This document shows positions 1 to 7,808 of a stretch of 64,000 nt of DNA, in pieces. Each line of letters starts with the position of its first letter. Position 1 is the stretch's first letter. The stretch comes from Myxococcales bacterium (lineage in GTDB: Bacteria; Myxococcota; UBA727; JABDBI01). A model generated the notes under the pieces. It was not told where the DNA came from, made no database searches, and saw only the letters and a list, made by a program, of their open reading frames with translations. The stretch lies in assembly GCA_023898405.1 (NCBI GenBank), contig CP060221.1, forward strand, positions 1,379,501-1,443,500. The letters run 5' to 3'. A program made the translations under genes and the position numbers.

Positions 1-586
1 AACCGATTTGAAACGCGTGGCTCAACTCACTGATCAAATATGCTGGTGCTAAAATAATAAAATCGCTTTCATTCACTTCGCTGTGAACATCGTTTTTTTT
101 CAAGATAGATAAAAATAATTCCTTGTCCTTATCTTTTGTTCGTTCATTCATGAATGCTCTAAAGGGCTCTTTGGCTGTTTCTATCAATAATTCAAGAGAT
201 TCTTTTTGAGGCTTTTGGAAAAAATTTTTTGCTTCAAGCTCCTGGTAGATACTGCTCAACACAGGATACATAGAAAAAATTGTTAAAATCATACTAAGGC
301 TGACGATCACGATGTTGGGCGGAGCTTGCGCAGTTCCTAAAGCCTGTCTGGTAATGGATAAAACGACAATAATTTTAGCAAAGCTTGTCACCATGATGGC
401 GATAAATGGAAGTAAGCTTATGCCGATAAGAAAAAATAATAAATAAAATGGATCGCTCAAAAATCCTGTATCGGATCCAATATATTTTTCGTGAGCCCAC
501 AGAGGGAATACGAGCACGCAAAGAGCAGAAACGATAAAAAAATTCGTTGCAGATAAATAGGGAGTGGAAAATTTTTTACGTAGCAT
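1..586 (-). CDS. sctR: Type III export apparatus protein SctR/FliP (partial, C-terminus outside window)
   Basis: Inner-membrane core component of the type III/flagellar export gate. I translated it by hand from the ATG at 584-586; the reading frame stays open to the window edge, so about 195 N-terminal residues are present. It starts with a signal-like hydrophobic stretch and then shows the family hallmarks: VTSFAKIIVVLS, the RQALG..QAPPN block and, near the cut, LAPAYLISELSHAFQIG. An AGCAGG ribosome site sits just upstream, and the preceding gene ends 7 bases away, so it is in the same operon. Motifs do not separate SctR from FliP; the ESDFIILAPA segment looks closer to the injectisome form. 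Family is certain, injectisome versus flagellum is not. Confidence 0.9.
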   Translation of the reverse strand, partial: MLRKKFSTPYLSATNFFIVSALCVLVFPLWAHEKYIGSDTGFLSDPFYLLFFLIGISLLPFIAIMVTSFAKIIVVLSITRQALGTAQAPPNIVIVSLSMILTIFSMYPVLSSIYQELEAKNFFQKPQKESLELLIETAKEPFRAFMNERTKDKDKELFLSILKKNDVHSEVNESDFIILAPAYLISELSHAFQIG

Positions 587-593
587 AGCCTGC

Positions 594-878
594 TTAAACG
601 TCTGAATCACTCAGCTTTATTCGGGTATTTTTTATTTGTTCAAGAGCTAATGCTGTGCCGTTTGATGCGAGCAAAAATTTCCTGCCTTCAATTTCCACTA
701 AACTAAGCGCAGTTTTTTGATCAATACGACGATATGAAATTATTTTAATAGAATTAGGAGGGCTTCCATGTGATGATAAAAATCGTCTTTTAATGAGAAT
801 GACTATCAAGTAGATGGCAGCCAAAAAGGTACTTATGCCGATCAAAATTTTAATCAATAAAAACGATTCCACAATCAC
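594..878 (-). CDS. FliO-like small membrane protein of the export operon
   Basis: 94 residues: one N-terminal membrane helix (about residues 5-28), then a basic stretch and a short cytoplasmic beta-rich domain with the pattern RRIDQKTALSLVEIEGRKFLL. That resembles the FliO core, where an R-x-AL-LVEV-G-LLL motif follows a single helix. It overlaps the end of the C-ring gene by 4 bases and lies directly before sctR, which is the flagellar position of fliO (fliM-fliN-fliO-fliP). FliO helps assemble FliP in flagella and is not normally found in injectisomes. Its presence beside a single fused SctQ is therefore odd. The match is by pattern only. Confidence 0.6.
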   Translation of the reverse strand: MIVESFLLIKILIGISTFLAAIYLIVILIKRRFLSSHGSPPNSIKIISYRRIDQKTALSLVEIEGRKFLLASNGTALALEQIKNTRIKLSDSDV

Positions 879-2071
879 TCACTATCATCATTGAGATCGA
901 GAATCTTAATACCTAATCGGCCGTTGATCTGAATAGGAGTACAATAGCCGATGACTTTGTTTTCTATAACCATTTCTAAAGGGTCACCGATCTTTTGCTG
1001 TAGGTCGATAATTTGTCCGGATTGCAGTTGCCCAATTTCTTTGAGTGTCATGGGAAGTCTAGAAACCTCTATACTCATAGCAACGCGCATGTTTTGTACA
1101 AGCTCGCTAACATTTTGTTTTTTTTCATGAGCACTTGCTCCAAATGCGTTTTCATTAGAAATTTCGATAGCTTTCACTGGCATTCTTTCTTCTTCCTGTA
1201 AGTGATCAAAACGAAAAAAATAACAAGAATCTTTTACAAAGATAAAGCCCTTGAAAAATAGTTGGTCCCATTGGGCGTTGATTGATCCTTGCAGTATTTT
1301 TTGAGACCAAGACAATGTTGAATCATTAAAAATTATCATATCGCCACACGACATATTTTTAACTGTATTTAAATCAACTAAAAAACGATGAGCAATAATC
1401 GAAAAATTTCGGTTAATATGTCTGCATCTTTCCAGTGCTCGATTAATATTCACATTGTTTTGAGGGACTAAGTTACTCATGGAGAGAGGAATAAATAAAT
1501 TTAAGATGTATTTGTTTTCCATTGAATTGAGAATAAAATTATGGATCAAAAAGTCGTCATCAAAATTATTTTTAATTTTATCTTCGTTGGTGTGAAATAC
1601 TCCAAGTATTTTTAAAAGTGGCATTTTATCGCCTAAGGATTTAGAAAGCTCAATGATAAGACGAGCAACAATAAATGAAAATAAACCCTTTTCCGTTGAT
1701 GAAAATAAAAGACCGGGTTTCTCGTCTATTAATGAAGAAGCCAGCAGTCGAGCTAGAAATGTTCTGCTCAAATTTGAATCGAGTGCTACATAAAATATAT
1801 GGCCGCTTTTCACATGTAGTAATTTAACAAAAAGATCGTCAAATTGGTTAGTATCTTCGACGCCATTGTGAGGTAGGAAGGTTGTGCTACCAAATTCGAT
1901 TGTGGTAGGACTTCGGTAAAAGGTCTCTATGCTATGCGCAATGCAATCAATGACAGGAGAAAGAAAGTTCGCTAGAGTTGAATGCTTTAAGCTAAAATTT
2001 ATTAAGCGAGCCTTACGTTCATCAATCATTTCAGCAACTTGGCCAATTACCTGTGAATTCTCAAAAGCCAT
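875..2071 (-). CDS. sctQ: Cytoplasmic ring protein SctQ (FliM/FliN family)
   Basis: 398 residues. The C-terminal 65 residues form a SpoA domain (IEVSRLPMTLKEIGQLQSGQ, then IGYCTPIQINGRLGIKILDL). A second SpoA-like segment precedes it at about residues 235-290 (MSCGDMIIF...GFIFV). Two SpoA domains in one chain is the SctQ arrangement; flagella usually split these between FliM and FliN. No FliM-type CheY-binding motif is seen at the N-terminus. It would form the cytoplasmic sorting platform. The start is uncertain: the annotated ATG lacks a good ribosome site, while a strong AGGAGG lies about 35 bases upstream with an open in-frame extension but no ATG, GTG or TTG. Confidence 0.8.
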   Translation of the reverse strand: MAFENSQVIGQVAEMIDERKARLINFSLKHSTLANFLSPVIDCIAHSIETFYRSPTTIEFGSTTFLPHNGVEDTNQFDDLFVKLLHVKSGHIFYVALDSNLSRTFLARLLASSLIDEKPGLLFSSTEKGLFSFIVARLIIELSKSLGDKMPLLKILGVFHTNEDKIKNNFDDDFLIHNFILNSMENKYILNLFIPLSMSNLVPQNNVNINRALERCRHINRNFSIIAHRFLVDLNTVKNMSCGDMIIFNDSTLSWSQKILQGSINAQWDQLFFKGFIFVKDSCYFFRFDHLQEEERMPVKAIEISNENAFGASAHEKKQNVSELVQNMRVAMSIEVSRLPMTLKEIGQLQSGQIIDLQQKIGDPLEMVIENKVIGYCTPIQINGRLGIKILDLNDDSE

Positions 2072-2110
2072 TGCTCGCGCAATCTCCGCTGAGGTTGAAA
2101 AAAATCCCTC

Positions 2111-2743
2111 CTACTTAAACACGAGATTTTGCAAATTTATTTCTTTAGCCGCCAATTTTTTGCTCAGATAATTTTGATGTTGTTTGAGAACATCTACAGC
2201 CTCTGGGCGAGCATTGAGCAGAACAATATCCAAATCATTTTTATTGCAACAAAGACTGAAATGAGCATTTTTAAATAAACCTTGGGAAACATAAAAACTA
2301 CTGTTCATTTTATTTTCGTTGAAACTTAGACTTATTTTTTTAATTAAATTGTGCAGTTCGATGAGAGTTAGATTTGGAACAGTAGTTTTTTCAATATGAA
2401 AATTTTCCGAATTTTTAATTGAATGGATAGATAGATTTTCACTTTTAATATGATGAAATTCATTGAGTGAAAAATCATTTATTGGACTATTAGATTGATC
2501 GATGTTTATTTCATTGTCGAATAGGTTTTTATTTTTATGATGTGAGTGAATTTTTTCTGAAATTTTTTTATTTGATATTTTATGGAGAAGCTGATTACAG
2601 AAATTACTTTTCTTGCCATGTGTGATAAAAATTTTTTTCGCTGGAACAGCTTTTTTTGATTTGCATATTTGTTCAGCTCTTAAATTTTTAGACACGTTGG
2701 CGCCTCGACCAAAAACGCATTCCGTTTTGATCATCATTTTCAT
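2111..2743 (-). CDS. Probable needle/hook length-control protein, SctP/FliK-like
   Basis: 210 residues, very hydrophilic, rich in Asn, Lys and Ser, with no membrane segment. The last 65 residues alternate as in the type III substrate-specificity-switch domain of FliK/YscP: beta strands (SFYVSQGLF, AHFSLCCN, LDIVLLNA) followed by a helix (AVDVLKQHQNYLSKKLAA). Position supports the call: it follows the SctO-like gene and precedes sctQ, matching yscN-O-P-Q and fliI-J-K. It overlaps the sctO end by 56 bases, so a start at the third or fourth Met is possible. Sequence identity in this family is always low, so the call rests mainly on position. Confidence 0.55.
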   Translation of the reverse strand: MKMMIKTECVFGRGANVSKNLRAEQICKSKKAVPAKKIFITHGKKSNFCNQLLHKISNKKISEKIHSHHKNKNLFDNEINIDQSNSPINDFSLNEFHHIKSENLSIHSIKNSENFHIEKTTVPNLTLIELHNLIKKISLSFNENKMNSSFYVSQGLFKNAHFSLCCNKNDLDIVLLNARPEAVDVLKQHQNYLSKKLAAKEINLQNLVFK

Positions 2744-3176
2744 ATTCAGCTTTTAAATTTTCGTATTTTTTATGATTAAGTTGCCAAAGGCTGTGATGCT
2801 TATTGATAATTTTTAGTTCACGCTGTGCTTCGACCGCATCCGTCATAGCCGAGTTTTTTCGCTCGTATGCTTGTTTAACTGCTTCTTCCTGCTGGTCAAG
2901 AGATTTTTTAATGCTTTGCTCAGATGACAAATTTTTCTGTAAAATTGATGCCATAAGCATGGTTTGGCTCTTGTTGATTGGACCATTTTGCGCGCGTACA
3001 AAAAAATTCTCTTGTAATGCTGAGCGTCCGTTGATGGTTTGTACGAGATTTCTTTTAATCTGTGTTAGCTTTTTTTGCTCGGATTGAAGTTCAAAATGAG
3101 CTTGTGATAGCTTTTTTTCGGCACAATTTTTATTGTGCTCTCTCACTTTAAGGAGCGTAACGAGCGAATACTTCAT
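2688..3176 (-). CDS. Type III secretion stalk protein SctO/FliJ-like
   Basis: 162 residues, almost entirely heptad-like, charged helix with a break near the middle. This is the coiled-coil hairpin expected of FliJ/YscO, which binds the export ATPase like the gamma stalk of F1. The N-terminus (YSLVTLLKVREHNKNCAEKKL) matches the usual start of the family, where a leucine pair precedes R-E and a helix. It starts 4 bases after the ATPase stop codon, a tight operon junction. SctO is preferred over FliJ only because the neighbouring C-ring protein looks injectisome-type. Confidence 0.65.
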   Translation of the reverse strand: MKYSLVTLLKVREHNKNCAEKKLSQAHFELQSEQKKLTQIKRNLVQTINGRSALQENFFVRAQNGPINKSQTMLMASILQKNLSSEQSIKKSLDQQEEAVKQAYERKNSAMTDAVEAQRELKIINKHHSLWQLNHKKYENLKAEYENDDQNGMRFWSRRQRV

Positions 3177-3180
3177 AGTT

Positions 3181-4539
3181 TCACACGAGTCTTAGAAGTT
3201 CGTTTCTTGTTTGGTGATAGTCAGTGAAATCACTGATTGGCTGTTTTAGGAATGAGTTTATTTGAGGAAGTTTTCTTATCGCCATATCAACCTCCGAATC
3301 CGATCCAGATTTATATGCACCCAATAAAATTAAATCTTTATTTTTTTCGTAAACAGATAGCAAAGATCGTAAACGAGATGCAGCATTTTTTTGTCTATCA
3401 TCGACAATTGAATTCATAACTCGACTCAACGAAGGCAAAACATCAATTGCTGGCCAATGACCTCGTTCGGCTAAAGAGCGATTTAAAATAATATGACCAT
3501 CGAGTATCCCTCTTACTTCGTCAGCAATGGGTTCATCAAAATCGCTTCCCTGAACCAAAACGGTGTAAAGTGCAGTGATAGATCCAATATGATTGGTGCC
3601 CGTTCGTTCCATGAGCTTTGGAATTTCAGCAAATACACTCGGAGGATAACCTTGTCGTGCTGGAGGCTCTCCAAGGGCTAACCCTATTTCCCTTTGTGCT
3701 CTGGCAAAACGTGTTGCGCTATCCATAAGAAATAAAACATCTTCACCTTGATCACGAAACCATTCAGCGATGGCAGTTGCGACATAGCAACTAAGGTAGC
3801 GAACCAAACTTGGTTGATCTGAAGTTGCAACAATGACGATACATTTATTGAGTGAATCCTTTAATGTATCATTGATAAATTCCATCACTTCTCTTCCACG
3901 TTCACCAACTAAACAGACAATCACTATTTTTGCTTCGGTATTCCGAACAATTTGTCCCATGAGTGATGATTTTCCTACTCCTGATCCAGCAAACAAACCT
4001 ACTCGCTGTCCTTTGCCTATCGTAAGTAAACTATCGATGGCACGAACTCCCAAGGAAAGAGGTTCGCAAATAGGTTTTCTTGTATAGGGATCTGGAGCCT
4101 GACGATTGAGAGGCCAATCTTGCAGTAAAGAAATGTCTTGTACATTTCCTTTATTATCGATGGGATTTCCTAAGCCATTGAGTACTCGACCCAAAAGTTG
4201 ATAACCAACTTTTAGCATGAATGGTTTTGTGCTCGGGATTACTTGTGAGTTAGGACTTAATCCTGTAGTGTCATCCAAAGGCATGAGAAAAACATCATTT
4301 TCTCTAAAACCAACCACCTGAGCTGGAAGTAAGCTTTTTGAATTTGAACGAGTGATGTGAACCATTTCACCCACACTTACTAAGGGAACCGAAGCGCGAA
4401 TAACCAGTGAAGTAAATTCTAGTACTCGACCATGTAAACAAAAAAGTGGTGTGCTGTTTAGTCGTTGACTGAATAGTGATTCATTTTGAAAAAAAAATGG
4501 TTTTGCTAGTGATTTTATTTTTTCGTGTGAACAGTTCAT
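3181..4539 (-). CDS. sctN: Type III secretion ATPase SctN/FliI
   Basis: 452-residue hexameric ATPase that unfolds and releases export substrates at the inner membrane. Clear features: Walker A AGSGVGKS at residues 184-191, VGERGREVMEF, Walker B-type DVLFLMDSATRFARAQREIGLALGE (read in parts), and the catalytic block GEPPARQGYPPSVFAEIPKLMERTG. The length is normal for the family. It is the first gene of this minus-strand run, with a 190-base divergent gap to the phosphohexomutase. No SctL/FliH gene lies upstream. SctN and FliI are hard to tell apart by motif, so the symbol follows the SctQ architecture. Confidence 0.9.
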   Translation of the reverse strand: MNCSHEKIKSLAKPFFFQNESLFSQRLNSTPLFCLHGRVLEFTSLVIRASVPLVSVGEMVHITRSNSKSLLPAQVVGFRENDVFLMPLDDTTGLSPNSQVIPSTKPFMLKVGYQLLGRVLNGLGNPIDNKGNVQDISLLQDWPLNRQAPDPYTRKPICEPLSLGVRAIDSLLTIGKGQRVGLFAGSGVGKSSLMGQIVRNTEAKIVIVCLVGERGREVMEFINDTLKDSLNKCIVIVATSDQPSLVRYLSCYVATAIAEWFRDQGEDVLFLMDSATRFARAQREIGLALGEPPARQGYPPSVFAEIPKLMERTGTNHIGSITALYTVLVQGSDFDEPIADEVRGILDGHIILNRSLAERGHWPAIDVLPSLSRVMNSIVDDRQKNAASRLRSLLSVYEKNKDLILLGAYKSGSDSEVDMAIRKLPQINSFLKQPISDFTDYHQTRNELLRLV

Positions 4540-4729
4540 GGTTTTATGATCGCTTTTTTTTAAATGGTCTTAACTAAACCTTTGGCAGCTGTACGATGTT
4601 TCAAATAAAAAATTCCTTCACCAAATTTAGCTGTTTAGAGATATTGCTATTAGTGTCATGCTTGGTTTACTCCTTCTCTGATAATGTCTAACATGCAATC
4701 GTGACCATCACTTTTATCGGGCCTAATGG

Positions 4730-6460
4730 ATGACATTGATGAATGAATTTCTGCAAAAAAAATTGAGTGATTATCTCTTAGAGGATCCAGAAAAAAAAAA
4801 TAAAGATGAATTGATTGCGCTCAAAGGAAAAAAAGAAAAACATGCTGAACTCGAGGATAGGCTGAGTAGTTTTTTGAAATTTGGAACTGCAGGGTTACGG
4901 GCAAAAATGGAAGCAGGTTACAAGCGTATGAATCTTGTTTCCGTGTATCGCTTAGCTTATGCCCTATCTTTAGAAGTAAAGGCACAAAATCATCGAACAG
5001 CGCTTGTTGTAGTTGGCTATGATGCTCGACATAACAGCTATAAATTTGCTTGCGAAGTTGTGAGTGTGCTCGATAGATGCAACATCCCATCACTTATGTT
5101 TTCTGAGTGTGTACCAACTCCTCTATGTGCTTTTGCAACTAGAAATTTAAATGCAACTTTCGGAGTGATGATCACTGCTAGCCATAATCCTGGAAGTGAT
5201 AATGGCATTAAGCTTTATGATTCAAAAAGCCGTCAACTCTATGGTGAAAGCCTAAAGCGCATCGAAAATAATATGATAACTGCACCTATGAGAAATGATT
5301 TTTTAAATTCGCACGAGAAAGTTCCCACATTATCAAAATCAATTGATCAAAGTGTGATCGATGAATATTTCCGGAAAATAAAAAGCAGTAGATTTTTTGA
5401 TGAAGATGATCTCGATAAATCATTAGCTATTGTCTATACAGCATTTCATGGAGTGGGAAAAAAATATTTTTTGCGTGCCCTTAATGAAAGCGGGTTTTAT
5501 CAGATTGAAATTGTAAAAAAACAGTCGGAACCAGATGGCGATTTTCCAACTCTTGATTTTCCCAATCCAGAAGAAAAGAATGCTTTGGATTTGGCTTATG
5601 TTAAGGCTGATGAGTCAAAAATTTCATGGGTGTTTGCCAATGACCCTGATGCAGATCGACTGCAAGTGGCCTGTCGTGATGATGATGGAAAATTTAAGAA
5701 GCTTTCTGGAAATGAGATGGGCTGTCTATTAGGTTATTTCAGTCTTGATAAAGGCATTAAAGAAGGCGTAAACCCTTTGGTAGCCAGCAGTATTGTCTCT
5801 TCGAGAATGCTAAAAAACATAGCAAAGTCTTTGGGAGCATTTTATGTAGATGGTCTCACTGGCTTTAGTAATATTGCTCATGCGGCTATTGAGCAAGAGA
5901 AAAAAACAAATGCAAAATTTGTCTTTGCTTATGAAGAAGCAATTGGCTTTTTAGTGGGAAAAATTGTTTTGGATAAAGATGGAATTAATGCAGCGGTACA
6001 TTTTATGGAAATAGCGGCATACTTATCCAAAGAAAAAATTTCGGTATGGAATTTTTTGAATCAACTCTATCTTCAATTTGGACTTCATTTAAATGTTCAG
6101 TGGTCGAAGCGTTTTAAGGGAATTCATGCTCACGATGAAATGAATAGAGTTATGAAAAAATTACGTCTGCTGTCCGAAAACGAAATTATACCATATCACG
6201 GAAATTGCTGGGTAAAGCATGACCTTTCCCAACCTCAAAATAAAGGCCCTTATGAGAAAGTTATTGCTGATATAATAATTTTTGAAATAACAAATTTAGG
6301 CAGATTGATAATTCGTCCTAGTGGAACGGAACCAAAAATAAAATTTTATTTAGAACTGATGAATTTTGATGTGAATAAAATTGAACTTGAGGATCAAAAA
6401 TTGTCACTTCAATCGGAATTGAGTAACTATCAAAAAATAATCGAACAAATTGTGGGCTGA
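4730..6460 (+). CDS. Phosphohexomutase (phosphoglucomutase/phosphomannomutase, PGM2/PgcA-like)
   Basis: 576 residues; interconverts hexose 1- and 6-phosphates in the cytoplasm for sugar-nucleotide and storage metabolism. The four-domain alpha-D-phosphohexomutase signatures are all present: FGTAGLRAKMEAG near residue 51, phosphoserine loop TASHNP with Ser151, metal loop DPDADRLQVA, sugar loop YEEAIGF and phosphate loop RPSGTEPKIKFY near the C-terminus. The FGTAGLR opening and about 575-residue length favour the PgcA/PGM2 subfamily, which also includes phosphopentomutases, so the exact substrate is open. The start could be Met1 or Met4 (4739), which has a slightly better-placed GGA. It is followed closely by the barrel gene. 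Confidence 0.9.
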   Translation: MTLMNEFLQKKLSDYLLEDPEKKNKDELIALKGKKEKHAELEDRLSSFLKFGTAGLRAKMEAGYKRMNLVSVYRLAYALSLEVKAQNHRTALVVVGYDARHNSYKFACEVVSVLDRCNIPSLMFSECVPTPLCAFATRNLNATFGVMITASHNPGSDNGIKLYDSKSRQLYGESLKRIENNMITAPMRNDFLNSHEKVPTLSKSIDQSVIDEYFRKIKSSRFFDEDDLDKSLAIVYTAFHGVGKKYFLRALNESGFYQIEIVKKQSEPDGDFPTLDFPNPEEKNALDLAYVKADESKISWVFANDPDADRLQVACRDDDGKFKKLSGNEMGCLLGYFSLDKGIKEGVNPLVASSIVSSRMLKNIAKSLGAFYVDGLTGFSNIAHAAIEQEKKTNAKFVFAYEEAIGFLVGKIVLDKDGINAAVHFMEIAAYLSKEKISVWNFLNQLYLQFGLHLNVQWSKRFKGIHAHDEMNRVMKKLRLLSENEIIPYHGNCWVKHDLSQPQNKGPYEKVIADIIIFEITNLGRLIIRPSGTEPKIKFYLELMNFDVNKIELEDQKLSLQSELSNYQKIIEQIVG

Positions 6461-6476
6461 CAAGGTGGTGATAGAA

Positions 6477-7733
6477 ATGAAAAAAAAATTATTTATTCAA
6501 GCGTTATGTCTGATGGTTAGTATTTTAGTAACGACCACTGCTTTTGCTCAAGAAAATGAAAAGAAAATCAGGTTTTCTGGAATTCCTGCCTTTGGTTTTG
6601 GAGCGGATACAGGTTTGGGGAGCGGTGTCATTGGTAATATGTACATCGATGAAGAGGGGTACAAGCCTTATCAAACCAGTATTGGCTTAAAAATTTATTT
6701 AACTACAAAATGGGTAAATTCACATGCTCTCACTTTTGACAGACTAAAGGCTTTTGGTTTGCCATGGCGTTTAACTGGAAGATTAGGGTTTTATTCTACA
6801 CCTGCTCAAAATTATTGCGGACTTGGAAATCAGGCCAATTGTGATGAAGAACGAGCAAAGATAGAAGCCAATAAACTATCTCTTTCAGAGGAAAAGAAAG
6901 AAGAATTCATCAGACGATATTATGAAAATCGCTTCATGTCTTTTTTTGGCGAAATATTTTCTCGGTGGATACTGTGGCAAGGTGATGCAAAGCTTGAGCT
7001 GATGACAAGTTACCGCGGAAACTATTTTCTCAATAGAGATTTTAGTGAAAAAGGTCCTTATCCCAATTCGCTTTTCGATAGAGATTTTAAAAATAAAAAA
7101 ATAGACGGTTACCTCAGCACGCTTGAGCTTGGACTTATGTTGGATAGCCGTGATAATGAGCCAGCCCCAACCTCAGGGTATTGGCTTGAGTCAAGTATTA
7201 GAGGAGGAGCGTCATTTATTGGGAGCGATTGGGATTATGTAGCTGCCAATCTATCTGCGAGATTTTATTTTCCATTTGATGATGAGCGCCGCTTTGTTTT
7301 TGCATCACAAACAATTTTTGATTCCATCTTTTATGGAACACTTCCCTTTGAAGCATTGTCCCGAGTCGGAGGTAGTCAATCCATCAGTGATTATAATGCT
7401 ATAGGAGGTCAGTATCTTGGGCGAGGTATTCGTGAGCAACTCTATGTAGGTCGCCTTAAGGCTATAGAGCAAATTGAGTTTCGTTATACTTTTTTGTCAT
7501 TCAACTTATTTAAGCAAGATTTTGATTTAACTGGCGTTGCTTTGGGTGATATTGGTGTGACAGCTTTGGATTATAAAAATTTAGCAAAAGATTTGAGTGA
7601 TATACACTTTGGATTTGGAACAGGTTTGCGCATACATTGGAATAAAACATTTGTGATTCGGGCAGATCTTGCGATGAGTCCTGCAGAAAATTTTACCCCT
7701 CGTTTTTATTTAGTGGTGGGCAATGTTTTTTAA
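6477..7733 (+). CDS. Outer-membrane beta-barrel protein (Omp85/surface-antigen-like)
   Basis: The ATG at 6477 is chosen because AAGGTGG lies 7 bases upstream and it gives a clean signal peptide (MKKKLFIQALCLMVSILVTT, cut after AFA). The mature protein (about 395 residues) is rich in amphipathic strands with glycines and aromatics and ends in ...FYLVVGNVF, a terminal aromatic typical of BamA-inserted barrels. Segments such as DSRDNEPAPTSGYWLE and the RVGGSQSISDYNAIGGQYLGRG stretch (read in parts) recall the C-terminal barrel of the D15/BamA family. No POTRA domains precede it. Two cysteines flank a loop near residue 110. It follows the mutase by 16 bases, probably cotranscribed. Specific role unknown. 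Confidence 0.75.
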   Translation: MKKKLFIQALCLMVSILVTTTAFAQENEKKIRFSGIPAFGFGADTGLGSGVIGNMYIDEEGYKPYQTSIGLKIYLTTKWVNSHALTFDRLKAFGLPWRLTGRLGFYSTPAQNYCGLGNQANCDEERAKIEANKLSLSEEKKEEFIRRYYENRFMSFFGEIFSRWILWQGDAKLELMTSYRGNYFLNRDFSEKGPYPNSLFDRDFKNKKIDGYLSTLELGLMLDSRDNEPAPTSGYWLESSIRGGASFIGSDWDYVAANLSARFYFPFDDERRFVFASQTIFDSIFYGTLPFEALSRVGGSQSISDYNAIGGQYLGRGIREQLYVGRLKAIEQIEFRYTFLSFNLFKQDFDLTGVALGDIGVTALDYKNLAKDLSDIHFGFGTGLRIHWNKTFVIRADLAMSPAENFTPRFYLVVGNVF

Positions 7734-7808
7734 AAATAATTAAATAAATAACCAATATTAACAGTTGTCTCATATACCTTCTGATAACCACGGACAAAGG
7801 TTAGAGCA

